Under the pieces are notes generated by a model. The model was not told the origin of the DNA and did not search any database. It worked only from the letters and a program-made list of their open reading frames with translations. From Fredinandcohnia onubensis (GTDB lineage: Bacteria; Bacillota; Bacilli; Bacillales; Bacillaceae_L), in the NCBI RefSeq assembly GCF_002734215.1, contig NZ_NSEB01000014.1, forward strand, positions 1 through 64,000: 64,000 bases of DNA, given 5' to 3'. Each line of letters starts with the position of its first letter. Within the stretch, counting starts at the first letter, position 1. Below, piece after piece: positions 27,406 to 36,332 of this stretch. Position numbers and translations under genes: made by a program.

Positions 27406-28623
27406 ATGAGGAATTCATATACAAGAATGGCGATCGGCTTATATACAAATTACTTCCTTTTAGGAATGATTAATATTCTTTTTTCCTCAAATATGAGCTT
27501 TCTTACTGAGCAATTAAAAACGGACGAAGCTGGTATTAGCTTCTTAGTTTCAGGAATAGGCATAGGAAAATTAATAACTCTAAGTGTGTCAGGAAGGATT
27601 TCGGATAAATTCGGAAGGAAGCCGCTTGTCATAACAGCTTCATTTCTTTATATCGTTTTCTTGATTGGGATACCGCTCGCGCCGAGCTATCAATTCGCAT
27701 TTGTTATGGCTGTTATTGCTGGTATATGTAATTCTATAATGGACTCTGGAGCTTACCCTGCCTTACTTGAAGCATTTCCAAAATCAACAGGTATATCAGC
27801 GGTATTAATAAAAGCATTTATATCATTTGGTGCTATGATTCTACCAATTATGGTTTCATTTTTAATAGATAATAATGTTTTTTATGGTTATTCGTTTTTT
27901 ATACCTGCTTTCATTTTTATGCTAAATGGGATATTCCTATCAACCGTTCGTTTTCCTACTTATTTTAAAGCTTCGAATGTAGTTAGCATGAATAAGGAAA
28001 GTAGATATATATCTAAACCAAGGATCTGGGTTGAAGGAATGGCTATCATATTAATCGGATTTACATCAACAGCGTTACTTATGGTTGCGCAGGTTTGGTT
28101 ACCAGAATACGGGTATAGTGTAATAGGTTTGGGTAGAGTTGAATCCATCTATTTATTAAGTTATTACAACGTCGGTGCTTTCGTTTCCGTTTTACTTCTT
28201 GCAGTGGTTTTAAATCGGTTTATTAGTCCTATTTTGATTTTGGTTATATATCCATCTTTAGCTACTATTTCTCTAGTGCTATTATTATTTGTTCAACAAC
28301 CTGTTATGACATTAATAAGTTCGTTCCTAATCGGTTTTTCGACCGCAGGATTATTCCAATTGTGTATAGCGGTGATCGTAGAATTCTTTCCAAGGAAGAA
28401 AGGTACAACAACAGCTTATGTAAGCACTGCTTCAAGTTCTGCGTTTATTATTATTCCGATGATAACAGGATTAATAAACAAAAACATCAATGTGACAGCC
28501 GTTTTCTTTCTTGACCTAATCATTGCAATAATAAGTATTCTTTTATCTTTAAATGTTTGTTTTAGGTATAAAAAGATATTTAATAAAAAATTATTATATA
28601 GAAATCTAAAAAAAGCTTCATAA
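27406..28623 (+). CDS. MFS transporter
   Basis: 405 residues with about eleven or twelve hydrophobic helices. The loop 2-3 motif GRISDKFGRKPLV (near residue 63) is the classic MFS signature A. ATG follows GGGGGGA. It stands between the WrbA and GGDEF genes. Substrate cannot be read; export of a quinone or aromatic compound would fit the neighbours but is only context. Confidence 0.82.
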   Translation: MRNSYTRMAIGLYTNYFLLGMINILFSSNMSFLTEQLKTDEAGISFLVSGIGIGKLITLSVSGRISDKFGRKPLVITASFLYIVFLIGIPLAPSYQFAFVMAVIAGICNSIMDSGAYPALLEAFPKSTGISAVLIKAFISFGAMILPIMVSFLIDNNVFYGYSFFIPAFIFMLNGIFLSTVRFPTYFKASNVVSMNKESRYISKPRIWVEGMAIILIGFTSTALLMVAQVWLPEYGYSVIGLGRVESIYLLSYYNVGAFVSVLLLAVVLNRFISPILILVIYPSLATISLVLLLFVQQPVMTLISSFLIGFSTAGLFQLCIAVIVEFFPRKKGTTTAYVSTASSSAFIIIPMITGLINKNINVTAVFFLDLIIAIISILLSLNVCFRYKKIFNKKLLYRNLKKAS

Positions 28624-28675
28624 AAATATTTAAAGCAACGAGGATCGTCTTATTATGGGAGGGAAATACAATCTA

Positions 28676-29950
28676 ATGGTTGATATAAAAAATGTTGGTG
28701 ATCAAGTTTTTGAACTAATTTGGCAAAATACAAATGATGCGATTTTTACAATTGGTCAGGATGGAGCGATTTTACATGCTAATCCTACATTTACTGATAT
28801 ATTAGGATGGGAAATGAAAGATTTAGAAGGGGTAACTCCTCCACCATTCTTTGTAGATATGACGAAGGAACAGCACCAGGATTTTTTAAACATGTTAAGA
28901 GATGGTGAAAATATAAACTATAGTGTGACAAAAAGAAGAAGCAAGGATGGGGAAATTCTAGATATTTTAGCAAGCTATCGTGTAATCAATAAAGATGATG
29001 TACTTGCTGTTGGCATGTATAAGGATTTTACAGAGCTAATGGAAATCCAAAGGCAACTCGAGGCAAGTGAGGATTGTTATCGTAGTCTTGTAGATTTTCT
29101 TCCGGATGCTGTTATCGTTCAAAATAAGCACCATATCGTATTTGTTAACCCTACTGGTGTAAATTTACTAGGTAAGGAACATTCAGGTGATATTATTGGT
29201 AGATCCTTATGGAATTTTATTTATTCCGAACAAAAGGAAAGGATTGAACAGAAGCTACAGGAAATAATGAGTAGCAACCAATCTAGCAAGCCAACTCCTA
29301 TTATTGAAAAGTTCATTAGATATGACTATAAGATTTTTTACGTAGAAATCACTGCAATTCCTATTGAATTTAATGGTGAGCCGGTAGTTCAGCTACTGAT
29401 CAGAGATATAACCGAGAAGAAAAAATATGAATTACAACTAGAATCAATGGCTTTTCATGATCCATTAACAGGGCTTAAAAATAGGAGAGGCTTTACTGAA
29501 ATTATGGAGCAATCTATATCTGTTGCAAGTAATAATGGAGAACAACTTGCATTGATGTACATGGATTTAGATAAGTTTAAAGAGGTAAATGATACGTTTG
29601 GCCATGAAATTGGAGATGAACTATTGAAACAATTTGCCAAAAGACTTGAAGACAATATGAGAGACAGTAGTGTTCATTGTCGTATTGGAGGAGATGAATT
29701 TCTTATTCTGATTAACGATATCGGTAACGTAGACGATATTTCTCGAATAGCAGAAAGATTGTATAACGTATTGCAGGAACCATATTATATCAATGGTCAT
29801 ACACTTAAAACTACTGCAAGTATCGGAATCTCTTTGTATCCTCAAGATGGAGATAATAGTAGAAGACTTATTAAAAATGCAGATAAAGCATTATATATTG
29901 CTAAAACTAATAGAAATGAATTTCAGTTATATGGATTAGGTGAAAATTGA
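28676..29950 (+). CDS. PAS-PAS-GGDEF diguanylate cyclase
   Basis: Soluble signalling protein of 424 residues. Two PAS domains (about 10-120, including DAIFTIGQDGAILHANPTF, and 130-245, DAVIVQNKHHIVFVNPTG) precede a GGDEF domain (about 260-420) with an intact CRIGGDEF active site; it should make c-di-GMP. The RxxD inhibitory I-site expected five residues ahead is absent. The ATG at 28676 has GGGAGGG upstream; ATG 28655 (seven residues longer) is an alternative. The stop codon overlaps the -35 box of the pirin promoter. Confidence 0.9.
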   Translation: MVDIKNVGDQVFELIWQNTNDAIFTIGQDGAILHANPTFTDILGWEMKDLEGVTPPPFFVDMTKEQHQDFLNMLRDGENINYSVTKRRSKDGEILDILASYRVINKDDVLAVGMYKDFTELMEIQRQLEASEDCYRSLVDFLPDAVIVQNKHHIVFVNPTGVNLLGKEHSGDIIGRSLWNFIYSEQKERIEQKLQEIMSSNQSSKPTPIIEKFIRYDYKIFYVEITAIPIEFNGEPVVQLLIRDITEKKKYELQLESMAFHDPLTGLKNRRGFTEIMEQSISVASNNGEQLALMYMDLDKFKEVNDTFGHEIGDELLKQFAKRLEDNMRDSSVHCRIGGDEFLILINDIGNVDDISRIAERLYNVLQEPYYINGHTLKTTASIGISLYPQDGDNSRRLIKNADKALYIAKTNRNEFQLYGLGEN

Positions 29951-29994
29951 CAGAATGGGCTTTTTCTTATATATTTATCTTGAATTCAAGATAA
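29947..29994 (+). promoter_or_regulatory. Promoter and perfect MhqR-like operator of the pirin gene
   Basis: TTGACA (29947-29952), 17-bp spacer, TATATT (29970-29975), then the perfect palindrome TTATCTTGAATTCAAGATAA (29975-29994). The -35 box lies inside the end of the GGDEF gene. Best-preserved site of the six. Confidence 0.88.
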
Positions 29995-30009
29995 TTAGGG
30001 GTGAGATAA

Positions 30010-30717
30010 ATGATTCAGAAGTATCCGGCAGCATCGCGTTACTCTGTAAAAAATGATTGGTTGGAGAGTAATCTTAGTTTTTCATTTGGTGAGTACTATG
30101 ATGAGGAAAATATTCAATTTGGTCCACTTCGTGTTTTTAATGATGACGTAGTGCAAGGAGGAAAAGGATTTGGCATACATCCGCATAGGGAGGCGGAAAT
30201 TGTTTCGATTGTATTGCATGGACAATTAAAGCATGAAGATAGTCTGGGGAATAGTGGGATATTACAATTTGGGAATGTTCAGCGTATGACTGCTGGAACT
30301 GGTTTACTCCATTCCGAAATGAATCCTTCTTTAGAAGAGGAAGCAAGCTTTTTACAGCTATGGTTTAAACCTTCCAAAAAGCAATTACCACCTTCCTATG
30401 AGGATATTTCCTATAATGTTGATTCAATGAGGAATAAGTTGTTACCAATCGTTTCTTCAATTCCAACCAATGGAGCTGCGAAGATTCATAGTGATGTTAC
30501 ATTATACTTATCCAAATTAGATGCAGGAGAAGAGATCTTCTATCAACAAAAACAAGGAAGAAAGATGTATGTTTTTGTGATTGATGGGGAACTTGTTCTA
30601 GACAATGATGTTATCGTTGGAAAAAGAGATAGTGCACGTATAACTGAAAATAACGAACTTACGTTAAAATCAACAAAAGAAACCTTCTTTTTATTGATAG
30701 ATTTGGGTGGTGTCTAA
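30010..30717 (+). CDS. Pirin-family protein (cupin, quercetinase-like)
   Basis: 235-residue bicupin. The N-terminal cupin shows the pirin metal ligands HPHREAEIVSIVLHG (two His, near 57-59) and TAGTGLLHSEMN (His and Glu near 101-106). Bacterial pirins of this type (YhhW/YhaK relatives) include quercetin 2,3-dioxygenases. ATG directly after GGGGTGAG. The perfect MhqR-type operator suggests a part in handling polyphenols or quinones. The short protein at 30719 follows directly. Confidence 0.88.
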   Translation: MIQKYPAASRYSVKNDWLESNLSFSFGEYYDEENIQFGPLRVFNDDVVQGGKGFGIHPHREAEIVSIVLHGQLKHEDSLGNSGILQFGNVQRMTAGTGLLHSEMNPSLEEEASFLQLWFKPSKKQLPPSYEDISYNVDSMRNKLLPIVSSIPTNGAAKIHSDVTLYLSKLDAGEEIFYQQKQGRKMYVFVIDGELVLDNDVIVGKRDSARITENNELTLKSTKETFFLLIDLGGV

Positions 30718-30718
30718 T

Positions 30719-30994
30719 ATGTTGTTAATTCGTCATTCAATTGGAAGCAGACTATTTTATCAAACAGATGAATATGATATTCATCCAGAACAAGATAAGT
30801 GGGTTATTTCTATCAAAATTTCCGAAGAAAATGCTAAAGAAATCATCAAATTTAAAGAGGAATTAAATTTATTTAATGTAGAGAAAAACCAAAAGACTTG
30901 GTATTATACATCAGGTGCAAATGTTGAGTTTAATAAGGAAAAGTCTACACTTACTATCATTGCAGACCATAAAACAGTATATCCGGTTAATTAA
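30719..30994 (+). CDS. Small protein of unknown function downstream of pirin
   Basis: 91 residues beginning MLLIRHSIGSRLFYQTDEYD, no recognised family; alternating beta and a central helix (SEENAKEIIKFKEELNLF). The ATG lies 2 bp beyond the pirin stop, so it is almost certainly co-translated; a GTG at 30707 inside pirin is an alternative. No cysteine. Role unknown. Confidence 0.7.
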   Translation: MLLIRHSIGSRLFYQTDEYDIHPEQDKWVISIKISEENAKEIIKFKEELNLFNVEKNQKTWYYTSGANVEFNKEKSTLTIIADHKTVYPVN

Positions 30995-31042
30995 AATAAT
31001 AACTTTTTATCTATTTCCTATTTTCCAGGCTTTTCTTCTTAG

Positions 31043-31085
31043 AAGGCAGTGAATATCCTTGAAAAGGTACTCACTGCCTTAATTG
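31043..31085. terminator. Probable terminator after the pirin operon
   Basis: AAGGCAGTGA / TCACTGCCTT perfect 10-bp stem; the T-run that follows is weak (TTAATTGTTTA). Confidence 0.65.
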
Positions 31086-31117
31086 TTTATTTTAAAATCA
31101 ACGCAACTATATTAATA

Positions 31118-31295
31118 TCATAATAAGCCGAACAAAATAACACCCAATTTATTTGCAACTTTACCTACATCTTTTTCCGTTTCCCATAGGGCAGAGGGGA
31201 GGACACTGTCTCGATTTTTTTCATCATTGAAGCGATCTACTTGTATAGGTATCTCTTAGATTGCTTCCAGGAATTAAATCTGGTAAGATTTTCAT
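31118..31295 (-). pseudogene. Decayed gene fragment, family not recognised
   Basis: On the minus strand the frame MKILPDLIPGSNLRDTYTS is followed, after a one-base frameshift near 31240, by VDRFNDEKNRDSVLPSALWE and a tail ending GVILFGLL and a stop. The two pieces join to about 59 codons of protein-like sequence. No ribosome binding site is evident. It may be the remnant of a short gene; no family assigned. Confidence 0.4.
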
Positions 31296-31381
31296 TATTG
31301 GGCACTTATTAAATACGTTTAATAAGTCGCAAAACTTTTTAAAGGTCTTTAATAAGTTTGATAGATAGGGAGGAAACAGTT

Positions 31382-32407
31382 ATGAATACCACTCCAAAAT
31401 CAATGAAAAGGACGATTCTTATAGGTATTCGTAAAGTTCTTTTAGAAAAAGCGAGTGCAACAAAGGTTGAACTAAGTAACAAATTGGGGATCAGTTTTCC
31501 TACAATCAGTAAGTTCTTAGCAGAGATGGAGCGAAATGGGGAAATTCTTTCAGTCGGCTTAGATCAATCAAACGGTGGGAGAAGAGCAAATAGGTATTCG
31601 TACAATTCTGAGTACATGTTTGGCCTAGCCCTTTTCTTAGAGAAGACAGAGACAAATTATATTGTTTTTAATTGTGTGGGAGAAATAAAAGAACAAGGAA
31701 TACTTCCGAGTGTATTAATAGATGATGGATTAGATTTATTGACTACGTGTATAGAAAATATGATAACTAAGTATCCAAAAATCAGCTCAATTGCAATCGG
31801 CGTTCCAGGTTCGGTCGACAGTGGTCAAATTTTTTATATTCCAGGTTACGAACGGTTTCAAGGTTTTGATTTAAAAGGATACTATGAGGAACGTTTTGCT
31901 GTACCAGTTGTGGTAGAGAACGATATGAACGCTGCAGTTCTGGGTTATCATACAAACAGAGGTATTAGGGAAAATGAATCTCTTATCTATTTGTATTTTG
32001 GTCAGAATGGCCCGGGTGCAGGAATTATGATAAACGGTGACATCGTTCGAGGAAGTACTTTTTTCTCTGGAGAGGTTTCATTTATCCCACAGTATAATGA
32101 TCGAAATTTTGGAGAGGTAATGGTAATTGATAGTAGTTCTAAAAATCAACGCATATTTGATGAAAATCAGATTGATGCAATAACTAGATTAGTAGCATCA
32201 TTTGTAGCTATTATTAACCCCCATACCATCATTTTTTGTAGAGATGAAGTTGAAAACGAAGTATTAGAAAGAGTTTTAATCGTAAGCTCAAAATATATCC
32301 CTTCCAAACATCTTCCAAAGCTTACAATCAGTGATTGGAAACAAGATTATTTATTTGGATTACAAAGTCTTGGACTTGAGCTTTTGATTAGTGAAACGAA
32401 CAAGTAA
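31382..32407 (+). CDS. ROK-family transcriptional regulator
   Basis: N-terminal winged helix (TKVELSNKLGISFPTISKFLAEMERNGEI, about 22-50) fused to a ROK sugar-kinase-like domain with IGVPGSVDSG and ENDMNAAVLGYH. 341 residues from the ATG at 31382, which has GGGAGGAAAC upstream. The zinc-binding CxCGxxGC motif of active ROK kinases is not seen, consistent with a regulator. TTTAATAAGT is repeated three times ahead of the gene (31310-31360). It probably controls the adjacent MFS carrier in response to a sugar. Confidence 0.87.
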   Translation: MNTTPKSMKRTILIGIRKVLLEKASATKVELSNKLGISFPTISKFLAEMERNGEILSVGLDQSNGGRRANRYSYNSEYMFGLALFLEKTETNYIVFNCVGEIKEQGILPSVLIDDGLDLLTTCIENMITKYPKISSIAIGVPGSVDSGQIFYIPGYERFQGFDLKGYYEERFAVPVVVENDMNAAVLGYHTNRGIRENESLIYLYFGQNGPGAGIMINGDIVRGSTFFSGEVSFIPQYNDRNFGEVMVIDSSSKNQRIFDENQIDAITRLVASFVAIINPHTIIFCRDEVENEVLERVLIVSSKYIPSKHLPKLTISDWKQDYLFGLQSLGLELLISETNK

Positions 32408-32455
32408 AGTATATCCGAGATTGTTTTAACACAAAAAATATTGTGAGGTTTACAT

Positions 32456-33673
32456 ATGACTACATTCCTTTTATTAATCATCTACTTGGCATTTATCAGC
32501 TTAGGTTTACCTGATTCGATCTTGGGGGCAGCGTGGCCAGCGATGCGGCCAGACTTTGGGGCACCCCTGGAGACTGCTGGATACCTTTTTATGACAATTG
32601 CCGGTGGTACAATTATCTCCAGTTTAGGTAGCGGCAAGGTACTTAAACGCTTCGGCGCAGGCAAGGTGACATTTGTCAGTGTCTTAATGACTGCTGGTGC
32701 TTTGCTAGGATTTCATTTTGCTCCATCGGTTGCTTGGTTAATTGTATGTGCAATCCCACTTGGGTTAGGAGCAGGAGCAGTTGATGCAGGACTAAATGAT
32801 TATGTGGCTACGCATTATAAGGCACATCATATGAGTTGGTTACACTGTTTTTGGGGAGTAGGCGCTACACTTGGACCGATCATTATGGCTCAGTTTATTT
32901 TAGAGGAAAACGCTTGGAGAAGTGGATATCTTGTTATTTCTGTTCTTCAGTTTGCGTTAGTTATTATCCTTCTCTTTACATTGCCTTTATGGAACAGAGT
33001 GACAAAAGGCAACAATATCACCTTAAATGAAGGGCAGGAAGCCGCAAAAGTTGCACAATATGATGAAGAAGATGTAAAAGACGTAAAACCATTACAGATA
33101 AAAGGGGTCAAGCTGGCTCTTGCATCCTTCTTGTTTTATTGTGCGGTTGAAGCAACTGTTGGGCTTTGGGGAAGTAGTTTCTTAGTAAATGTCAAAGAGT
33201 TAAGCCCAGCAACTGCTGCAAAATGGGTTTCCTTGTATTATGCAGGGATAACAATTGGTAGATTGATAACAGGTTTTATTACCTTTAAAATGACGAACCG
33301 TACTCTAATGCGGGTGGGACAAATAATTGCTTTAACAGGTGCCATTGTATTAGTATTACCGTTGCCATCCATTTTCTCACTTGTAGGTTTTATTATTGTT
33401 GGGTTAGGATTAGCGCCGATATTCCCGTGTATGTTACATGAGACACCTACACGTTTTGGAAAAAAACATTCTCAAACAATAATGGGCTATCAAATGGCAG
33501 TGGCATATACAGGCACTACATTCATGCCACCACTCTTAGGTTTTATTGCATCTCAATCAACAATTGGAATCTTCCCAATTTGTGTTGCTATGTTTGTATT
33601 AGCGATGATTCTAAGCTCAGAAAAACTTAATAGTCTATTGAAAACCAAACTTTTACTGACAGCTCGACAGTAA
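32456..33673 (+). CDS. MFS transporter, probable sugar carrier
   Basis: 405 residues and about twelve membrane helices; starts MTTFLLLIIYLAFISLGLPDSILG, a form common in the fucose-permease-like MFS group, with AWPAMRPDFG in the first loop and LPLWNR at the central break. It follows the ROK gene by about 50 bp in the same direction, suggesting a regulator-transporter pair. Substrate unknown. Confidence 0.83.
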   Translation: MTTFLLLIIYLAFISLGLPDSILGAAWPAMRPDFGAPLETAGYLFMTIAGGTIISSLGSGKVLKRFGAGKVTFVSVLMTAGALLGFHFAPSVAWLIVCAIPLGLGAGAVDAGLNDYVATHYKAHHMSWLHCFWGVGATLGPIIMAQFILEENAWRSGYLVISVLQFALVIILLFTLPLWNRVTKGNNITLNEGQEAAKVAQYDEEDVKDVKPLQIKGVKLALASFLFYCAVEATVGLWGSSFLVNVKELSPATAAKWVSLYYAGITIGRLITGFITFKMTNRTLMRVGQIIALTGAIVLVLPLPSIFSLVGFIIVGLGLAPIFPCMLHETPTRFGKKHSQTIMGYQMAVAYTGTTFMPPLLGFIASQSTIGIFPICVAMFVLAMILSSEKLNSLLKTKLLLTARQ

Positions 33674-33684
33674 TCTATTCATAA

Positions 33685-33725
33685 ATCAGGCTGGATCCAA
33701 GAATGGGTCCAGCCTGGTTCTTGTT
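33685..33725. terminator. Convergent terminator hairpin between the MFS and SDR genes
   Basis: AGGCTGGATCC / GGTCCAGCCT stem between two convergent genes; T-run is poor on the plus side. Confidence 0.6.
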
Positions 33726-33745
33726 CTATAGGAATTAAGTTCCTT

Positions 33746-34453
33746 TTAAACAGGGCGAACGGTTATTTCGTTTACATTTACATAATCCGGTTGAGTTACG
33801 GCGTATACCACGGCTTTTGCAATATCCTTTGGTTCTAGTTTTTTCCGTTCGTTATTCCGTGGACTACCGTTACCTAAAGAAGTGTCGACCATACCTGGAG
33901 ATATATTGGTTACCCGGACACCGGTTTTAGCTAGTTCTTTTTCTAGTCCTGCGGAAATTGCGCGGACCGCAAATTTCGTTGCACTGTAGACAGTACTGGT
34001 CTTCGTTACTTCAAATCCTGAAACAGACGCGATGTTAATAATATGGCCACTTGAGCGCTCAAGCATGGAAGGTAGTACGGAATGAATACCGAAAAGTACT
34101 CCTTTTATATTCACGTCAATCATACTTTCCCATTCTTCTACTTTTCCTAAACGAATTTGCGATGAAAGCATTTGGCCTGCGTTATTCACAAAAATATCAA
34201 CGTGGTCGTATGCTTCCTCAGCTTTTTTGACTAAGTCTTCAACATTTTGTTTATTTGTTACATCCGTCTGTATTGTTAAGACCTTTCCATTTCCTTGTTC
34301 ATTTATTTCTCTTTCTACTTCAGCTAGTTTCTCTATACTACGGGCAGCCAAGACAACATTTGCGCCTTCCCTAGCCAGTTCTTTTGCAATGCCTGCACCA
34401 ATTCCACTGCTCGCTCCTGTAATAATTGCTGTTTTTCCTTGTAATTGAGCCAA
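33746..34453 (-). CDS. Short-chain dehydrogenase/reductase
   Basis: Classical SDR of 235 residues: cofactor loop TGASSGIG near residue 12, NNAG near 90, catalytic Ser in NIASVSG and YSATK (Tyr-x3-Lys) near 157-161. Arg in AARSIEK after beta-2 suggests NADP preference. Start after TAGGAGGTTG. Substrate not deducible; monocistronic. Confidence 0.92.
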   Translation of the reverse strand: MAQLQGKTAIITGASSGIGAGIAKELAREGANVVLAARSIEKLAEVEREINEQGNGKVLTIQTDVTNKQNVEDLVKKAEEAYDHVDIFVNNAGQMLSSQIRLGKVEEWESMIDVNIKGVLFGIHSVLPSMLERSSGHIINIASVSGFEVTKTSTVYSATKFAVRAISAGLEKELAKTGVRVTNISPGMVDTSLGNGSPRNNERKKLEPKDIAKAVVYAVTQPDYVNVNEITVRPV

Positions 34454-34956
34454 CCTTACAACCTCCTACATGGATATAAAATACCGATTATTTTCATCCC
34501 AGTCTAAATTTCTATACAATAATAACTAATTAGTTTATATATAAAATTATACCATATTTAGGGAAAAGTAATTTTAGAGAGTGGGACAGTGTACCTGTCC
34601 CTGTGCCCCGCGGGTTAATTTGAGCTCGTTTTTTCTTTGTGTAGAAAGTAATAGAAAGATGAAAAAGAAATAGTAAAATAGTAACGAATTTTACGTTTTG
34701 TAAAATTACCTGGGGATATTTTTTTACATTACAACCAATGAATTGATAACGCTTACATGTTAAGTTTAACTATATTTAGATTATTGAGAAAATTAATACA
34801 AAGTGGGGTGATAGCGTATATAAAAAATTTTCCTTTATTTTAGTGATATTTTATTTAATGCATTGATATTGAGAAAAGTTTTTTGTACATATCGACCTTA
34901 ACAGAAGTGTTGTGTATTTTGAAACAAAACTAATAAAAAGTGGGGTGTTTGATAAT
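34454..34956. other. Long intergenic region upstream of the Nramp-like gene
   Basis: Contains a GGGAC palindrome at 34583-34609 and a cre-like sequence TGATAACGCTTACA at 34744-34757 (13 of 14 match to the catabolite-responsive element consensus) overlapping a possible -35 box TTGATA. AAAGTGGGGTG occurs twice (about 34800 and 34936). No gene recognised. Confidence 0.45.
34583..34609. repeat. GGGAC/GTCCC dispersed palindrome
   Basis: GTGGGACAG-TGTACCTGTCCC-TGTGCCCC, a diverged member of the repeat family at 24552. Confidence 0.7.
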
Positions 34957-36243
34957 TTGGAAACGAAAGTAGAAAGAACGTATGAACCTTTAGCTAATCC
35001 ACCATCAACTTTAAAAGGGAAATTATCAGTTATTGGTCCAGGGATTGTTGTTGCTGCAACTGGTGTAGGAGCAGGGGACCTAATTATGGCTTCTATAGCA
35101 GGTGTTAATTATGGGTTAATGTTATTGTGGGCAGTATTCGTAGGAGCATTCATTAAATTTATTCTAAGTGAAGGGATAGGAAGATTATATCTAGCGACAG
35201 GTACTACATTTCTACAAAGTTGGCATTCGTTAGGGTGGGTTGCTACTTCTTATTTTGGAGGGTATGCCATTTTATTTGGGATTATTTATGGAGTTGCAGC
35301 ACCCACTGTATGTGGAATGGTTTTAGCCGCATTGTTACCTGGTACGCCTGTCTGGTTAGGAGCGATTGTATCCTCGATCGCTGGATTTATATTAGTTTGG
35401 TTTGGTAGATATCAATTATTAGAAAAAGTCATGATGGTATTTGTTGGCATAATGTTTATTACAGTGGTTGGATCGGCAATTATTATTTTGGCTAGTTCGA
35501 ACGATGTCACGTATCAAGTAATCCCTTCTGTGCCAAAAGGTTCATTTGCGACAATACTCGGATTAATCGGTGGAGTAGGTGGTTCGATTACATTAGCTTG
35601 TTATGGGTATTGGTTACAGGCAAAGGGTTGGAGCGGTAAGCGTTGGATGCCAACAATGAGGATAGATAATGGCGTAGCCTATACAGTTACTGGGATTTTT
35701 GCAGTTGCAATCATGATTATTGCAGCTGAATTATTATTTGGCACTGGCACGACCATTAATGGAAACCAGGGACTTCTTGGGCTGGCAGATGCTTATGGTG
35801 AGAGGTTCGGAAATGTAGCACGTTGGATTCTATTGCTAGGATTCTACGGAGCGGTGTTTACATCGGTTTTAGGGCCATGGCAAGGTATTTCTTATCTTTT
35901 TGCTGACTTTGTACGAATAGTACGAAATGGTGGAAAGAAGAATAACAAACTAAATCAACCAATTTCGGAAAAAGATCCAGCTTATCGCGCGTATCTTGTT
36001 TGGATGACATTCCCGCCTATGTTACTTTTATTATTTAATGAACCCGTTGCAATTGTTTTTATTTATGGCATTCTTGGATCCATATTTATGCCAGCACTTT
36101 CATTAGGCTTATTATATTTATTAAACTCTAAACAAATTGACCCTGTTTATCGTAATGGAAAAGCTTCTAATCTATACTTAGTATTAATTATTTTACTCTT
36201 TGTATACCTTGGTGGCAGTGAGCTCATTGATATGCTTTTTTAG
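34957..36243 (+). CDS. Divergent Nramp-family metal transporter
   Basis: About 428 residues and eleven membrane helices, similar overall to MntH-type transporters (GPGIVVAATGVGAGDLIMASIAG in helix 1). The metal-binding DPGN of canonical Nramp helix 1 is replaced by GAGD, and no MPH is seen in helix 6 (SITLACYGYW). The divalent metal or other substrate may therefore differ. Start uncertain: TTG 34957 (GTGGGG upstream) or GTG 34945. A cre-like site lies upstream. Confidence 0.8.
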   Translation: METKVERTYEPLANPPSTLKGKLSVIGPGIVVAATGVGAGDLIMASIAGVNYGLMLLWAVFVGAFIKFILSEGIGRLYLATGTTFLQSWHSLGWVATSYFGGYAILFGIIYGVAAPTVCGMVLAALLPGTPVWLGAIVSSIAGFILVWFGRYQLLEKVMMVFVGIMFITVVGSAIIILASSNDVTYQVIPSVPKGSFATILGLIGGVGGSITLACYGYWLQAKGWSGKRWMPTMRIDNGVAYTVTGIFAVAIMIIAAELLFGTGTTINGNQGLLGLADAYGERFGNVARWILLLGFYGAVFTSVLGPWQGISYLFADFVRIVRNGGKKNNKLNQPISEKDPAYRAYLVWMTFPPMLLLLFNEPVAIVFIYGILGSIFMPALSLGLLYLLNSKQIDPVYRNGKASNLYLVLIILLFVYLGGSELIDMLF

Positions 36244-36302
36244 CTTCCGTATATGTTAGATTCACACTTTAGGGTTCAAAGTTATTCTTTATTTCACAAA
36301 AA

Positions 36303-36332
36303 AAGCAAGGGGAGCGCCCCTTGCTTCTTTTT
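36303..36332. terminator. Bidirectional terminator between the Nramp-like gene and serA
   Basis: AAGCAAGGGG-AGCG-CCCCTTGCTT perfect 10-bp stem with T-runs in both directions. Confidence 0.92.
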
